From positions 1 through 64,000 of the forward strand of contig NZ_QICQ01000002.1 in the NCBI RefSeq assembly GCF_003201195.1: a stretch of DNA of 64,000 bases, written 5' to 3'. A model generated the notes under the pieces. The model was not told the DNA's origin. It made no database searches and saw only the letters and a list, made by a program, of their open reading frames with translations. Shown here one piece after another: positions 20,336 to 30,898 of the stretch. The stretch comes from Nitrosomonas eutropha. GTDB taxonomy: Bacteria; Pseudomonadota; Gammaproteobacteria; Burkholderiales; Nitrosomonadaceae. Both the position numbers and the translations under genes were made by a program. Position 1 is the stretch's first letter. Each line of letters begins with the position of its first letter.

Positions 20336-21766
20336 ATGCGTTATCTCTCGACCCGAGGCGGCATGCTGCCCAAAACATTTACTGAAATTCTGTTAGGCGG
20401 ACTGGCTCCGGATGGCGGGCTGGCCATGCCTGAATCTTATCCTAAAATCAGCCCGGCAGAGCTTGAATCCTGGCGCTCGCTTGACTACCCGTCGCTTGCA
20501 TTTGAAATTCTGTCGCGTTTTATGGATGACATCCCCGCCGACGATTTGCGCACCTTAATTACACGCACCTATACGGACGAAATTTTTGGCAGTGAGGAGG
20601 TCACTCCTGTCCAGACACTGGAATCCAATCTGCACCTGCTGCACCTGTCTAATGGCCCTACCCTGGCGTTCAAGGACATCGCCATGCAGTTCCTGGGCAA
20701 CCTGTTCGAGTATGTGCTTGCAAAAAATAATGATGAATTGAATATCCTGGGCGCAACTTCTGGTGATACCGGCTCCAGTGCAGAATATGCCATGCGCGGC
20801 AAACGGGGCATTCGCGTATTCATGTTGTCACCTTACGGAAAAATGAGTGCTTTTCAGACCGCACAAATGTTCTCGTTACAGGATAACAACATTTTCAATA
20901 TTGCTATCGAAGGTGTATTTGATGATTGCCAGGATATTGTCAAAACTGTCAGTAACGACCAGGTATTCAAGCAAAAATACCGGATCGGTGCGGTCAATTC
21001 GATCAACTGGGCGCGTATCGCCGCGCAAATTATCTATTACTTCAAGGCCTATTTTGCAGTTACCCGCTCTAACGGGGAAGCAGTATCTTTTTCAGTCCCT
21101 TCCGGCAACTTCGGCAACATTTTTGCCGGCCATGTCGCCCGTATGATGGGCCTACCCATCAAGCAACTGATTCTGGCAACTAATGAAAATGATGTGCTGA
21201 ATGAGTTTTTTCGTACCGGTTTATATCGTCCCCGCACAACAACTGAAACGAAGCAAACCAGCAGCCCTTCAATGGATATCTCCAAAGCATCAAATTTTGA
21301 GCGGTTTATCTTCGATCTGACCGGTCGGGATGCGGCACGCATCAAAGAACTCTGGAAATTGGTTGATCAAGGAGGATCATTCGATCTTTCCGATACTGAT
21401 CTATGGAAAAAAATCAGGGATTTTGGCATTATTTCTGGAACCAGCAACCATGCTGAACGCATCACCACTATTCGAAAGATACACCATAAATTCAATATCC
21501 TGATTGACACACACACAGCAGATGGCCTGAAAGTGGGTATGGAATTGCGCGAACCTGATGTTCCACTCATCTGCCTGGAAACAGCACTGCCAGTCAAGTT
21601 TGCGGACAGTATCCAGGAAGCAGTCGGATTCGTACCGGAACAACCGGATGGATACGATAACCTGGAGAAACTGCCCCAGCGTTTTGAACGTATGACAGCA
21701 GATGCCGAACAAGTTAAACGGTTCATTGCCCATCAGGTTGGGCCATCAAATCAGATGCACGGATAA
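20336..21766 (+). CDS. thrC: Threonine synthase
   Basis: The 476-residue pyridoxal-phosphate enzyme converts phosphohomoserine to threonine. The PLP lysine is in GPTLAFKDIAMQFLG (about residue 115), the glycine/serine loop is ATSGDTGSSAEYA, and PSGNFGN is present. The N-terminus MRYLSTRGG is the standard start of the family, so ATG 20336 is chosen over the frame start at 20276. It is 124 bases downstream of hom and probably shares its transcript. Homoserine kinase (thrB) is not in the window. Confidence 0.94.
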   Translation: MRYLSTRGGMLPKTFTEILLGGLAPDGGLAMPESYPKISPAELESWRSLDYPSLAFEILSRFMDDIPADDLRTLITRTYTDEIFGSEEVTPVQTLESNLHLLHLSNGPTLAFKDIAMQFLGNLFEYVLAKNNDELNILGATSGDTGSSAEYAMRGKRGIRVFMLSPYGKMSAFQTAQMFSLQDNNIFNIAIEGVFDDCQDIVKTVSNDQVFKQKYRIGAVNSINWARIAAQIIYYFKAYFAVTRSNGEAVSFSVPSGNFGNIFAGHVARMMGLPIKQLILATNENDVLNEFFRTGLYRPRTTTETKQTSSPSMDISKASNFERFIFDLTGRDAARIKELWKLVDQGGSFDLSDTDLWKKIRDFGIISGTSNHAERITTIRKIHHKFNILIDTHTADGLKVGMELREPDVPLICLETALPVKFADSIQEAVGFVPEQPDGYDNLEKLPQRFERMTADAEQVKRFIAHQVGPSNQMHG

Positions 21767-21894
21767 CGAAAAAACTGACCCCGATCCTGGTACATTGTAA
21801 TCATCTTCTTAACGTTATCATAAAATCATCTGTATTCTTTCGGAACAAGGTATTTTTCTGATCAAATTAAAATAAACGGAAAAAGGAGTGCATT

Positions 21895-22590
21895 ATGCTG
21901 TTCTCGATTAGTCGCTATGATCCGGACAAGGATGAAAAACCGTACATGCAGGATTATGACGTTGAGCTCGCACCGACAGATAAAATGCTGCTGGATGCGC
22001 TGATACGTATCAAAGCCATTGATGACAGTCTCAGTCTGCGCCGCTCCTGTCGGGAAGGTGTGTGCGGTTCCGATGCCATGAATATCAATGGTCGAAATAA
22101 TCTTGCCTGCATCACACCGCTTGCTGACCTGCGTGAACCTGTGGAAATCCGGCCTCTACCGGGATTGCCGATTATTCGCGATCTGATTGTTGATATGAGC
22201 CAGTTTTTCAAGCAATATCATTCAATCAAGCCCTATCTGATCAATAATGACCCGCCGCCAGAAACCGAGCGTTTACAATCCCAGGGAGAACGCGCTCGCC
22301 TGGATGGTCTCTATGAATGCATTCTGTGTGCCTGTTGCACCTCTGCCTGCCCTTCATTCTGGTGGAATCCCGACAAATTTGTCGGGCCGGCCGGATTGCT
22401 ACAAGCCTATCGTTTTCTGGCCGACAGCCGGGATCAGGCCACTTCTGAACGGCTGGATGATCTGGAGGACCCCTACCGTTTATTCCGTTGCCATTCCATC
22501 ATGAATTGTGTCGATGCCTGCCCCAAGGGATTAAACCCGACCGCCGCGATAGAAAGTATAAAAATCATGATGCTGAATAAAACGGTATGA
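21895..22590 (+). CDS. sdhB: Succinate dehydrogenase iron-sulfur subunit
   Basis: The 231-residue protein is the electron-transfer subunit of complex II, which passes electrons from the flavoprotein to quinone. It has a [2Fe-2S] ferredoxin domain ([18 protein letters not shown]), then the [4Fe-4S] motif [12 protein letters not shown] and the [3Fe-4S] motif [14 protein letters not shown]. Length is normal. A strong ribosome binding site (AAAGGAG) precedes the ATG. The catalytic and membrane subunits (sdhA, sdhC, sdhD) are not upstream; the neighbour is thrC, 128 bases away, so sdhB is separated from its usual operon. Confidence 0.95.
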   Translation: MLFSISRYDPDKDEKPYMQDYDVELAPTDKMLLDALIRIKAIDDSLSLRRSCREGVCGSDAMNINGRNNLACITPLADLREPVEIRPLPGLPIIRDLIVDMSQFFKQYHSIKPYLINNDPPPETERLQSQGERARLDGLYECILCACCTSACPSFWWNPDKFVGPAGLLQAYRFLADSRDQATSERLDDLEDPYRLFRCHSIMNCVDACPKGLNPTAAIESIKIMMLNKTV

Positions 22591-22820
22591 ACCACCAGGC
22601 CCGCATGCGCTGGCGTTGTCGTCGCGGCATGCTGGAACTGGATATCGTTCTGTTGCGCTTCATGGATGCTCATTATGAACAGCTGGATGAGCAGCAACAT
22701 GAACTGTTTGAAGCGCTACTAACGTACCCAGATCATGATCTGTGGAATATGATTGCCCGTAATACGGGAGTACCTGATGAAGCATTTCGGCCCATATTGA
22801 GACTTTTACAGGAAAATTAA
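22587..22820 (+). CDS. sdhE: SdhE/CptB family flavinylation factor
   Basis: The 77-residue protein is of the SdhE (YgfY/Sdh5) family, which helps attach FAD covalently to SdhA. The signature RGMLELD is at residues 13-19, with the usual acidic helix bundle after it ([20 protein letters not shown]). It overlaps sdhB by four bases (ATGA), which implies translational coupling. Its job fits its place in the succinate dehydrogenase block even though sdhA itself is elsewhere. Confidence 0.92.
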   Translation: MNHQARMRWRCRRGMLELDIVLLRFMDAHYEQLDEQQHELFEALLTYPDHDLWNMIARNTGVPDEAFRPILRLLQEN

Positions 22821-22877
22821 CCAAAACCCTGGTCATCTATCAGGAAAATTTGAATTGCAGGATAAATGGAGAAAATT

Positions 22878-24161
22878 ATGCCCCCACAAGATGTTGCCAC
22901 TTTGTCACCGGGTGAAAACAAGAAAACGATTGAACTGCCCATTCTGTCCGGTAATGAGGGTCCTGATGTTATTGATATTCGCTCGTTATACGCTCAAAGC
23001 AATATGTTCACCTACGATCCCGGGTTTGTATCCACCGCCAGCTGCAAATCAGCCATTACATTCATCGATGGTGATCAAGGTATCCTGCTGTATCGCGGCT
23101 ACCCGATCGAACAACTGGCCACCCGCTGTGACTTCATGGAAGTCAGCTATCTGCTGCTGAATGGAGAATTGCCTACAGCAGACCAAAAAAAGCAATTCGT
23201 CAATAACATCAAAAACCATACGATGCTGCATGAGCAAATGATCAAGTTTCTCAGCGGATTTCGCCGCGATGCACATCCCATGGCGGTCATGGTCGGCGTG
23301 GTGGGTGCATTGTCTGCTTTTTATCATGACGCCATGGACGTTTCTGATGCGCCACATCGTGAACAATCCATATTTCGTCTGATTGCCAAACTACCAACCA
23401 TTACGGCAATTGCCTATAAATATAATATCGGCCAGCCTTTCATCTATCCTCGTAATGATCTGGGCTTTACGGAAAACTTCCTGCACATGATGTTTGCCAC
23501 GCCAGCCGAGAAATATGTTCCCAACCCGGTCATTGTCAGGGCACTGGATCGCATTCTGATTCTGCATGCGGATCACGAGCAAAATGCTTCCACATCAACA
23601 GTCCGTCTGGCGGGCTCAAGCGGTGCCAATCCATTTGCCTGCATCTCTGCCGGGATTACCTGCTTATGGGGTCCGGCGCATGGCGGCGCGAATGAAGCCT
23701 GCCTCAATATGCTGGAAGAAATCGGAGACGTTTCACGCATCAATGAATACATTACCCGCGCCAAGGACAAGAATGATCCTTTCCGGCTGATGGGCTTTGG
23801 CCATCGGGTCTACAAAAACTTTGATCCACGCGCCACACTGATGCGCGACACCTGCCACGAAGTACTGGATGAACTGGGGCTACATAATGACCGGCTGTTT
23901 AAGCTTGCTCTGGAGCTGGAAAGAATCGCCCTGGAAGATGACTTTTTTATTACCAGAAAGCTGTACCCCAACGTTGACTTCTACTCGGGAATCGTACAAC
24001 GGGCGCTGGGTATTCCAACATCCATGTTTACTGCCATTTTTGCTACCGCACGTACCGTTGGCTGGGTTGCGCAGTGGAACGAGATGATCTCTGATCCGGA
24101 ACAGAAAATAGGTAGACCCCGCCAATTATATGTTGGAGTCCCGCGCAGAGATGTACCATGA
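22878..24161 (+). CDS. gltA: Citrate synthase (type II, hexameric form)
   Basis: This 427-residue enzyme condenses acetyl-CoA and oxaloacetate. Catalytic regions are [15 protein letters not shown] (His), [14 protein letters not shown] (His) and VDFYSGIV (Asp). The N-terminal DIRSLYAQ and FTYDPG pattern marks the NADH-sensitive Gram-negative type. I prefer the ATG at 22878, which has GGAG about 6 bases upstream; an in-frame ATG at 22866 would add four residues. It is 57 bases after sdhE and followed by sucA. Confidence 0.95.
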   Translation: MPPQDVATLSPGENKKTIELPILSGNEGPDVIDIRSLYAQSNMFTYDPGFVSTASCKSAITFIDGDQGILLYRGYPIEQLATRCDFMEVSYLLLNGELPTADQKKQFVNNIKNHTMLHEQMIKFLSGFRRDAHPMAVMVGVVGALSAFYHDAMDVSDAPHREQSIFRLIAKLPTITAIAYKYNIGQPFIYPRNDLGFTENFLHMMFATPAEKYVPNPVIVRALDRILILHADHEQNASTSTVRLAGSSGANPFACISAGITCLWGPAHGGANEACLNMLEEIGDVSRINEYITRAKDKNDPFRLMGFGHRVYKNFDPRATLMRDTCHEVLDELGLHNDRLFKLALELERIALEDDFFITRKLYPNVDFYSGIVQRALGIPTSMFTAIFATARTVGWVAQWNEMISDPEQKIGRPRQLYVGVPRRDVP

Positions 24162-24313
24162 CAATCATGGCTATATCTGATCAACAGGAAATTTACAAAC
24201 CTGGCGGCTACAGCTGGCAAGAATAAAAGACAAGCAGCAGATTACCCGTACCTCGCCATTTGTCTTTTTCTCTGCCCCCAGAAAATATGTTGCGGTAATT
24301 TCACAGGCTTCAG

Positions 24314-27181
24314 GTGGCTATCGTGATAAAACAACTTTTAGAAGATTCAAAACTGTTCGGTACCAATGCGGCATTCATCGAAATGCTCTATGACCAGTAT
24401 CTGGAAGATCAAACCAGCGTACCGGATCAATGGCGCCTGTATTTCGACTCACTGCAGCCAACAGAAAGTATTTCCATCCGGGACATTTCCCATACTCCGG
24501 TTATCGAGTCACTGATTCGATCTGCTGCACGGCATGAATCTTCCCTTTCCGACACTCCCTCAAAACAGGCGGAACAGCAAGCTATTGACTTTGAAGTACA
24601 GGAACGTAAACAAATTGCTGTTCTGCAGCTGATCAACACCTACCGCTTCCTGGGCGTGCGCAGAGCTAATCTTGACCCGCTCAATTTGCAGCAAAAACAG
24701 GATGTTCCCGAACTTGACCCGGAATTTCACGGGTTGACTGACGTAGACATGGACAAGGTATTTCATACCGGCTCTCTTGTCGGCCCGGAACATGCCACCT
24801 TGCAGGAAATTTTGCATAGATTGCAACAAACCTATTGCGGCAGCATTGGTGCAGAATACATGTACATCACGGATGTGAAACAGAAACGTTGGCTACAAAA
24901 CCGGCTCGAATCCGTCTGCTCCCAGCCCAATTTCACCCCAGAGTACAAACGCCATATTCTTGAGCGGCTGACCGCTGCTGAAGGCCTGGAGCAATATCTG
25001 CACACTCGTTACGTTGGCCAGAAACGCTTTTCCGGGGAAGGTAATGAAAGTCTCATCCCAATGCTGGATAAACTGCTGCAACATGCGGGAACAGCAGGTG
25101 TACAGGAAATTGTCATGGGAATGGCTCATCGCGGACGCTTGAGTGTACTGGTCAATACGCTGGGGAAAATGCCTTCCGAGCTGTTTCAGGAATTTGAAGG
25201 CAAACAGCCGCAGGAGCTGACTTCCGGCGATGTCAAATATCACCAGGGATTTTCTTCCGCAGTCATGACGCCGGGTGGTGTTATGCGCCTGGCGCTTGCG
25301 TTCAATCCGTCACACCTCGAAATCGTCAACCCGGTGGTGGAAGGCTCTGTACGCGCACGCCAACACCGAATTGGCGATAAAAATGGTGATCTGATCGTTC
25401 CGGTGCTGATCCACGGCGATGCTTCTTTCGCCGGGCAGGGTGTTGTTATGGAAACACTGAACCTGTCACAAACACGAGGGTACGGTACAGGTGGAACGGT
25501 TCACATCGTCATCAATAACCAGATTGGTTTCACCACATCAGACCCGCGTGACAGCCGCTCCACACTGTATTGCACAGATGTCGTCAAGATGATTGATGCG
25601 CCGGTCCTGCATGTCAACGGAGATGATCCTGATGCAGTCATACTGGCAACTGAAATAGCGCTTGATTTTCGCATGCAGTTCCGCAAGGACATCGCGATTG
25701 ATCTGGTTTGTTTCCGAAAACTGGGTCATAACGAGCAAGATGAGCCCATGGTTACCCAGCCCTCCATGTATCGTGTTATTCATCAACACCCCGGGGTTCG
25801 TAAACTCTATGCTGACCGACTCATCCAACAGGGTGTCATCAAGGAAGCCGATGCAGAAGCTATGGTGCAATCCTATCAGGATGCCATGGATGAAGGCCGC
25901 AACCCCAACACCACGATATGCTACGACTACAAATCACCCAATACAGCCAACTGGGCGCCTTTCTTATCCCCCGCGAAATGGAATCAACCGGTAAAAACTG
26001 GTGTATCTATTGAAGATCTGAAACATCTGTCTGAGCGCCTGACCACTATTCCAGCCACGTTCCAATTACACCCCAGGGTTGAGAAAGTCATTGAAGATCG
26101 GCGAAAAATGGGTGAAGGCAGCTTGCCGCTTGATTGGGGGATGGCCGAAAGCCTGGCCTATGCCGCCTTGCTGAAAGAAGGTTATCCGGTGCGTATTTCC
26201 GGACAGGATAGTGGACGCGGTACATTTTTTCACCGCCATGCTGTCCTGCATGACCAGAATCGTGAACAGGATCAATGGGAAGATGGCATATATATTCCTC
26301 TGCGCTATATCACTCCTAAACAATCTGATTTCGTTGTGATTGATTCAATCCTCTCAGAAGAAGCAGTGCTGGGTTTTGAATATGGTTATGCCACGGCGCG
26401 ACCGGATGAACTCGTCATCTGGGAAGCGCAGTTTGGAGATTTTGCCAACGGCGCTCAGGTTGTGATCGATCAGTTTATCGCTTCAGGTGAAGCCAAGTGG
26501 GGACGCCTGTGCGGCCTGGTTTTATTTTTGCCGCATGGTTATGAAGGACAGGGACCAGAACATTCCTCCGCGCGCCTGGAACGATTCCTGCAGCTGTGTG
26601 CTGAATACAATATCCAGGTATGTATCCCTTCCACGCCGGCACAGATCTTTCATTTACTCCGGCGACAGATGATCCGGCCGATACGCAAACCGCTGATCGT
26701 CATTACCCCAAAAAGTATGCTGCGTCACAAGGAAGCAGTCTCATCTCTGGAAGAACTGGCAAACGACCAATTTCAGCCTATTATTTCTGAAACAGGAACA
26801 TTTGCAACAGAGAAAATAAAGCGTCTGATCGTCTGCAGCGGAAAAATATACTATGAGCTGATCGCCTATCGACGTGAACATGCCATCACCAATATGGCCA
26901 TCATTCGACTGGAGCAGCTTTACCCATTTCCGCACGAAGATTTTCAGGCGGAAATCAATCACTACGCACGCACGCAAGAAATCCTCTGGTGCCAGGAAGA
27001 ACCAGGTAACCAGGGTGCCTGGCATCGTATTCAGCACTACCTGCTGCGCCACATGCGACCAGATCAAAAACTGGGATATGCACTCCGGCCTTCATCTGCT
27101 TCCCCCTCGGTCGGGTATTTCGCAATGGATAGATTCAGGCAAAGAGAATTAATTGAAGCGGCATTTCGCGACACAATCTGA
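24314..27181 (+). CDS. sucA: 2-Oxoglutarate dehydrogenase E1 component
   Basis: The 955-residue thiamine-diphosphate enzyme decarboxylates 2-oxoglutarate and passes the succinyl group to SucB. The N-terminal segment FIEMLYDQYLEDQTSVPDQW, the active-site region GMAHRGRLSVL, the nucleotide-binding GDASFAGQGVV and the GHNEQDEP motif are all present, and the C-terminal transketolase-like half is complete. Length is near the E. coli protein (933). The start is a GTG at 24314 (a second GTG is three codons later). A full 2-oxoglutarate dehydrogenase means a closed TCA cycle, which Nitrosomonas is known to encode. Confidence 0.95.
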   Translation: MAIVIKQLLEDSKLFGTNAAFIEMLYDQYLEDQTSVPDQWRLYFDSLQPTESISIRDISHTPVIESLIRSAARHESSLSDTPSKQAEQQAIDFEVQERKQIAVLQLINTYRFLGVRRANLDPLNLQQKQDVPELDPEFHGLTDVDMDKVFHTGSLVGPEHATLQEILHRLQQTYCGSIGAEYMYITDVKQKRWLQNRLESVCSQPNFTPEYKRHILERLTAAEGLEQYLHTRYVGQKRFSGEGNESLIPMLDKLLQHAGTAGVQEIVMGMAHRGRLSVLVNTLGKMPSELFQEFEGKQPQELTSGDVKYHQGFSSAVMTPGGVMRLALAFNPSHLEIVNPVVEGSVRARQHRIGDKNGDLIVPVLIHGDASFAGQGVVMETLNLSQTRGYGTGGTVHIVINNQIGFTTSDPRDSRSTLYCTDVVKMIDAPVLHVNGDDPDAVILATEIALDFRMQFRKDIAIDLVCFRKLGHNEQDEPMVTQPSMYRVIHQHPGVRKLYADRLIQQGVIKEADAEAMVQSYQDAMDEGRNPNTTICYDYKSPNTANWAPFLSPAKWNQPVKTGVSIEDLKHLSERLTTIPATFQLHPRVEKVIEDRRKMGEGSLPLDWGMAESLAYAALLKEGYPVRISGQDSGRGTFFHRHAVLHDQNREQDQWEDGIYIPLRYITPKQSDFVVIDSILSEEAVLGFEYGYATARPDELVIWEAQFGDFANGAQVVIDQFIASGEAKWGRLCGLVLFLPHGYEGQGPEHSSARLERFLQLCAEYNIQVCIPSTPAQIFHLLRRQMIRPIRKPLIVITPKSMLRHKEAVSSLEELANDQFQPIISETGTFATEKIKRLIVCSGKIYYELIAYRREHAITNMAIIRLEQLYPFPHEDFQAEINHYARTQEILWCQEEPGNQGAWHRIQHYLLRHMRPDQKLGYALRPSSASPSVGYFAMDRFRQRELIEAAFRDTI

Positions 27182-27202
27182 CAAGGTTATGGAGAAATCA
27201 TC

Positions 27203-28495
27203 ATGCTGATCGAAGTCAAAGTCCCCGTATTTTCAGAATCAGTGACAGAAGGTACGCTGATCAATTGGCTTAAAAAACAGGGAGAACATATTGAACGCGG
27301 TGAAAATCTGATTGATATTGAAACAGATAAGGTGGTTCTGGAGCTCCCTGCCCCGCAATCCGGTGTTCTGGTTGAAATCGTCAAAAATGATGGGGCTATC
27401 GTCACCAGCGGGGAAATCATCGCTCGTATCGACACTGCAGCAAAAGGCTTGAAAACAGATCCACAGCAACCTGCACAAACCGCTCAGGCTGAATCTGTTG
27501 ACGATCCCAAACAGCCAGCAGCTGATAAGACCGACGACGTATCACCACAACCAGGCCGCCCGCTTATGCCGGCTGCAAAAAGAGTCGCAGACGAGAATGG
27601 TCTGACTGCCAAGGAAATAACAGCCATACATGGCACCGGCCGTGGTGAACGAATTACCAAGGAAGATGTATTAAACCACATCAAGAATCGAGAAAGCTCT
27701 GCCACTAGCCAACAACCAGATTCCTCATCGAATCAGCCTGTCAGAAAAATTCAGCCTGACACAGCCTCATCAGCCTCTCAAACAGAACAATCCGCAAGAC
27801 AAGAAAAACGTGTGCCCATGACCCGTCTACGCATGCGTATTGCAGAACGGCTGGTACAGTCCCAATCCACCGCAGCTATTCTGACGACATTCAATGAAGT
27901 CAACATGCAGGCCATTCTGGATTTACGTGCCCGTTACAGGGTCAGTTTTGAGAAAGAACACGGCATCAAACTCGGGTTTACCTCATTCTTCATTAAGGCA
28001 GCTATCGCAGCACTTAAAAAATTCCCCATCATCAACGCATCGGTGGATGGAAACGACATCATCTATCACGAATATTACGACATCGGCATAGCCGTAGCCA
28101 GCCCGCGCGGCCTGGTTGTGCCCATTATTCGCGATGCAGACAAACTTACCTTTGCTGAAATTGAAAGACAGATTGCTGATCTGGCTAAACGAGCGCAGGA
28201 TGGAAAACTGACCATAGAAGAGCTAACGGGAGGCACCTTTTCTATTACCAACGGCGGTGTCTTCGGATCAATGCTCTCCACGCCGATCATCAATCCGCCA
28301 CAAAGTGCTATTCTTGGTATCCATGCCACTAAAGAGCGCCCGGTAGTTGAAAATGGTCAGATCGTCATTCGGCCCATGAACTACCTCGCGCTTTCCTATG
28401 ATCACCGCATTATCGATGGGCGTGAAGCCGTGCTATCACTGGTAGCCATGAAGGAAGCACTGGAATACCCGGCCAGCCCGCTGTTCGATGATTGA
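27203..28495 (+). CDS. sucB: Dihydrolipoyl succinyltransferase (E2 of 2-oxoglutarate dehydrogenase)
   Basis: The 430-residue E2 core transfers the succinyl group to CoA. It has one lipoyl domain (1-78; lipoyl lysine in IETDKVVLELPAP), a Pro/Ala/Gln-rich linker, a peripheral subunit-binding domain (RPLMPAAKRVADENGL, about 114-150), a second linker and the catalytic domain (about 205-430) with the active His in SYDHRIIDGREAV. GGAG lies 8-12 bases before the ATG. It is 21 bases after sucA. The E3 gene (lpd), often next, is not here; the following gene is on the other strand. Confidence 0.95.
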   Translation: MLIEVKVPVFSESVTEGTLINWLKKQGEHIERGENLIDIETDKVVLELPAPQSGVLVEIVKNDGAIVTSGEIIARIDTAAKGLKTDPQQPAQTAQAESVDDPKQPAADKTDDVSPQPGRPLMPAAKRVADENGLTAKEITAIHGTGRGERITKEDVLNHIKNRESSATSQQPDSSSNQPVRKIQPDTASSASQTEQSARQEKRVPMTRLRMRIAERLVQSQSTAAILTTFNEVNMQAILDLRARYRVSFEKEHGIKLGFTSFFIKAAIAALKKFPIINASVDGNDIIYHEYYDIGIAVASPRGLVVPIIRDADKLTFAEIERQIADLAKRAQDGKLTIEELTGGTFSITNGGVFGSMLSTPIINPPQSAILGIHATKERPVVENGQIVIRPMNYLALSYDHRIIDGREAVLSLVAMKEALEYPASPLFDD

Positions 28496-28550
28496 GGAAA
28501 CAATGTTATTCGTCTTGGGCGGACTGACGTAATCAGGAACAGCCATACAA

Positions 28551-28805
28551 TCAATCAGCTGATTTTTTTGCTGTTTCCCACTGTTCGGGCGTGTAGGTTT
28601 TCATGGATAACGCATGGATTTCTTCGCGCATCCGGTCACCAAGCGCCTGATAAACCAGTTGATGCTGTTTGACTATATTCTTCCCCTGAAACTGCTCGCT
28701 GACGATCACAGCACTAAAATGATGGCCGTCATCCCCTACTACCTTGATCCAGGTACAAGGCAACGCAGTTTTAATTGAATGTTCGATTGACTCTGCTGTA
28801 ACCAC
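28551..28805 (-). CDS. ibaG: BolA/IbaG family protein
   Basis: The 84-residue BolA-fold protein has the family pattern VVGDDGHHFSAVIVS with a downstream conserved His (KQHQLVYQAL). Such proteins partner monothiol glutaredoxins (a GrxD homologue is at 57095-57403) in iron-sulfur handling. It lies at the downstream end of the mla cluster, the place ibaG has in E. coli before murA, which supports the name. Ribosome binding site AAGGAG is about 4-9 bases before the start. Confidence 0.88.
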   Translation of the reverse strand: MVTAESIEHSIKTALPCTWIKVVGDDGHHFSAVIVSEQFQGKNIVKQHQLVYQALGDRMREEIHALSMKTYTPEQWETAKKSAD

Positions 28806-28849
28806 AACTACTCCTTATCCATAAAAATATAAAAGCTGTTCCATTTCGC

Positions 28850-29605
28850 TTACGAGCGTATTTTGTAGCCGCTTTTCAGCATCCATAATGCCCACCCTGA
28901 AATCACGATGAGACAGCACAGCACAACGCTCATGCTGATATAAGGCGAAATATCAGAGATACCAAAAAAACCATAGCGGAAACCATCGATCATGTAAAAG
29001 AACGGATTCAGATGCGACAGAAGCTGCCATACAGGTGGCAGAGAATGAATGGAATAAAACACACCGGAAAGAAAAGTCAGCGGTAGAATAATGAAATTCT
29101 GAAAAGCAGCCAGTTGATCAAACTTATCCGACATAATCCCGGCAATGACGCCTAGCACTCCCAGCAGAGCGCTACCAAGCAACGCAAATAATATAACCCA
29201 GAGTGGCGACTGCAGGGGCAACGGATAAAATAGAAGGGCAGCAGCATACACACCCATGCCAACCATGAGTCCACGCAATGTTGAGGCACTGATATAGGCC
29301 AGAAAGATTTCCAGGTAAGACAGGGGTGACAGCAGGACGAATACTAGATTCCCCGTTATTTTCGACTGGATCAGGCTGGAAGATGAATTAGCAAAGGAGT
29401 TTTGCAAAACCGTCATCATTACCAACCCGGGAATCAGAAATACAGCATAAGTAACACCATCATAAACTTGCACCCGATTAGCAAGTACATGAGAAAAAAT
29501 CAGTAGATAAAGCAAGCTGGACAAGATTGGCGCCAGTATCGTCTGCAAACTGACTTTCCAGAAACGCAATAATTCCTTGTAAAACAAGGTATAAAAACCG
29601 GTCAT
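28850..29605 (-). CDS. ABC-2 type transporter permease (YadH-like)
   Basis: The 251-residue membrane protein has six hydrophobic segments and the ABC-2 family end motif near FLSGVFYSIHSLPPVWQ. It overlaps the upstream ATPase gene by four bases, so the two form one exporter. The pair is like E. coli YadGH; the substrate is unknown. Its position next to the mla genes is shared in several betaproteobacteria and hints at an envelope substrate, which is inference. Confidence 0.88.
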   Translation of the reverse strand: MTGFYTLFYKELLRFWKVSLQTILAPILSSLLYLLIFSHVLANRVQVYDGVTYAVFLIPGLVMMTVLQNSFANSSSSLIQSKITGNLVFVLLSPLSYLEIFLAYISASTLRGLMVGMGVYAAALLFYPLPLQSPLWVILFALLGSALLGVLGVIAGIMSDKFDQLAAFQNFIILPLTFLSGVFYSIHSLPPVWQLLSHLNPFFYMIDGFRYGFFGISDISPYISMSVVLCCLIVISGWALWMLKSGYKIRS

Positions 29606-30516
29606 GCGCTACCTGCCGAATCAGCTTCCATAAGCTTCATGAATACCGACTCAAGGTCAGGCTGAAGCAGTTTAATATCAAACACCTGTATTCCAGATTC
29701 TCGTAATATTGACAACGCCGTTTCAATCTCTGAACTGTCCTTTATTTTCAGACTGTGCAGACAGCCATCCTGTTTACCTGGCCATGCCTGTAAACCGGAT
29801 GGCAATTTCTCCGAAGACAAACGAAACTCCAGTGTGTAACCCCGCGTGCTGTGCACAAGGTTATGCATACTATCAAGTGCGATAATTTTTCCCTGCTTGA
29901 GCACCGCCACACGATTACACAAGGCTTCGGCCTCTTCCAGATAATGCGTGGTCAGAACAATCGTATGCCCCTGAAGATTAAGTTGCCGGATGAATTGCCA
30001 CAAACTTTGACGTAAATCCACATCTACGCCTGCTGTCGGTTCATCAAGAATAATCACCGGAGGTTTATGTACTAATGCCTGTGCGATCAATAAACGCCGC
30101 TTCATACCACCTGACAAGGCGCGTACATTCGCATGTGCTTTTTCTGTGAGATCAAGATGATGCAAAATTTCATCAATCCAGACATCATTTCGTTTAAGAC
30201 CGAAATAACCTGACTGGATCACCAGTGTTTCACGTACGGTGAAAAAGGGATCGTATACCAGTTCCTGTGGAACCACACCCAGCCTTTTTCGCGCTTCACG
30301 ATAACCGGACAAGACATCGTACCCCATAACGCTGGCAGTCCCATGACTTGCACGGGTTAAACCAGCCAGGATACTGATCAGCGTGGTTTTACCTGCACCA
30401 TTAGGGCCCAACAACGCGAAGAATTCACCTGGCTGAATAACCAGATCGACATTATCCAGCGCAACCAGCGCACCATAGCACTTGCCTAGCCGCTGTATCT
30501 CGATAGCTGGGGTCAT
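29602..30516 (-). CDS. ABC transporter ATP-binding protein (YadG-like)
   Basis: The 304-residue ATPase has Walker A LLGPNGAGKTTLI (about residues 34-46), the signature LSGGMKRRL (about 138-146), Walker B VIILDEPTAGVD and the switch His in LTTHYLEEAE. A C-terminal extension of about 80 residues is usual for DrrA/YadG-type exporters. It is coupled to the permease at 28850-29605 and lies 61 bases after mlaB on the same strand. Confidence 0.9.
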   Translation of the reverse strand: MTPAIEIQRLGKCYGALVALDNVDLVIQPGEFFALLGPNGAGKTTLISILAGLTRASHGTASVMGYDVLSGYREARKRLGVVPQELVYDPFFTVRETLVIQSGYFGLKRNDVWIDEILHHLDLTEKAHANVRALSGGMKRRLLIAQALVHKPPVIILDEPTAGVDVDLRQSLWQFIRQLNLQGHTIVLTTHYLEEAEALCNRVAVLKQGKIIALDSMHNLVHSTRGYTLEFRLSSEKLPSGLQAWPGKQDGCLHSLKIKDSSEIETALSILRESGIQVFDIKLLQPDLESVFMKLMEADSAGSA

Positions 30517-30577
30517 CTCATCACGGGAAACAATCAGAATTTATTAAACAAAACAAGGAACGGTAACACCTGCCCGA

Positions 30578-30892
30578 TCAATCGGATTTACCTGTACAGC
30601 CGGATGGAATTAAAGTATCTACGTCATATAACTCAATAAGACCAACCAGATTTCCCGGCAGGTTGATAAATTCAATTTTCCGGCCGTGTATCTGAGTAGC
30701 ACGTACCCATTCAAGTAGCATACTAACAGCCGAAGAATCCACCTGGGTAACCTCTGCCAGGTCTATCACCCGATTGTCCAGCTTGATTGCCGCCACACCT
30801 GCTCGAGTGACTTCAACCGCATTATCGTAAACTATCGGACCATGAATAAAAAGACGATCTTTCTCCACGCGAATACCGGTTTCCGTATCCAT
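30578..30892 (-). CDS. mlaB: STAS-domain protein MlaB
   Basis: The 104-residue protein is a lone STAS domain with VIDLAEVTQVDSSAVSMLLE (about residues 41-60), the conserved loop of the fold. In the Mla phospholipid transporter, MlaB sits on the MlaF ATPase and stabilises the MlaFE complex. It is the last gene of the mlaFEDCB run. Six bases separate it from mlaC. Confidence 0.88.
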   Translation of the reverse strand: MDTETGIRVEKDRLFIHGPIVYDNAVEVTRAGVAAIKLDNRVIDLAEVTQVDSSAVSMLLEWVRATQIHGRKIEFINLPGNLVGLIELYDVDTLIPSGCTGKSD

Positions 30893-30898
30893 GCCTGT

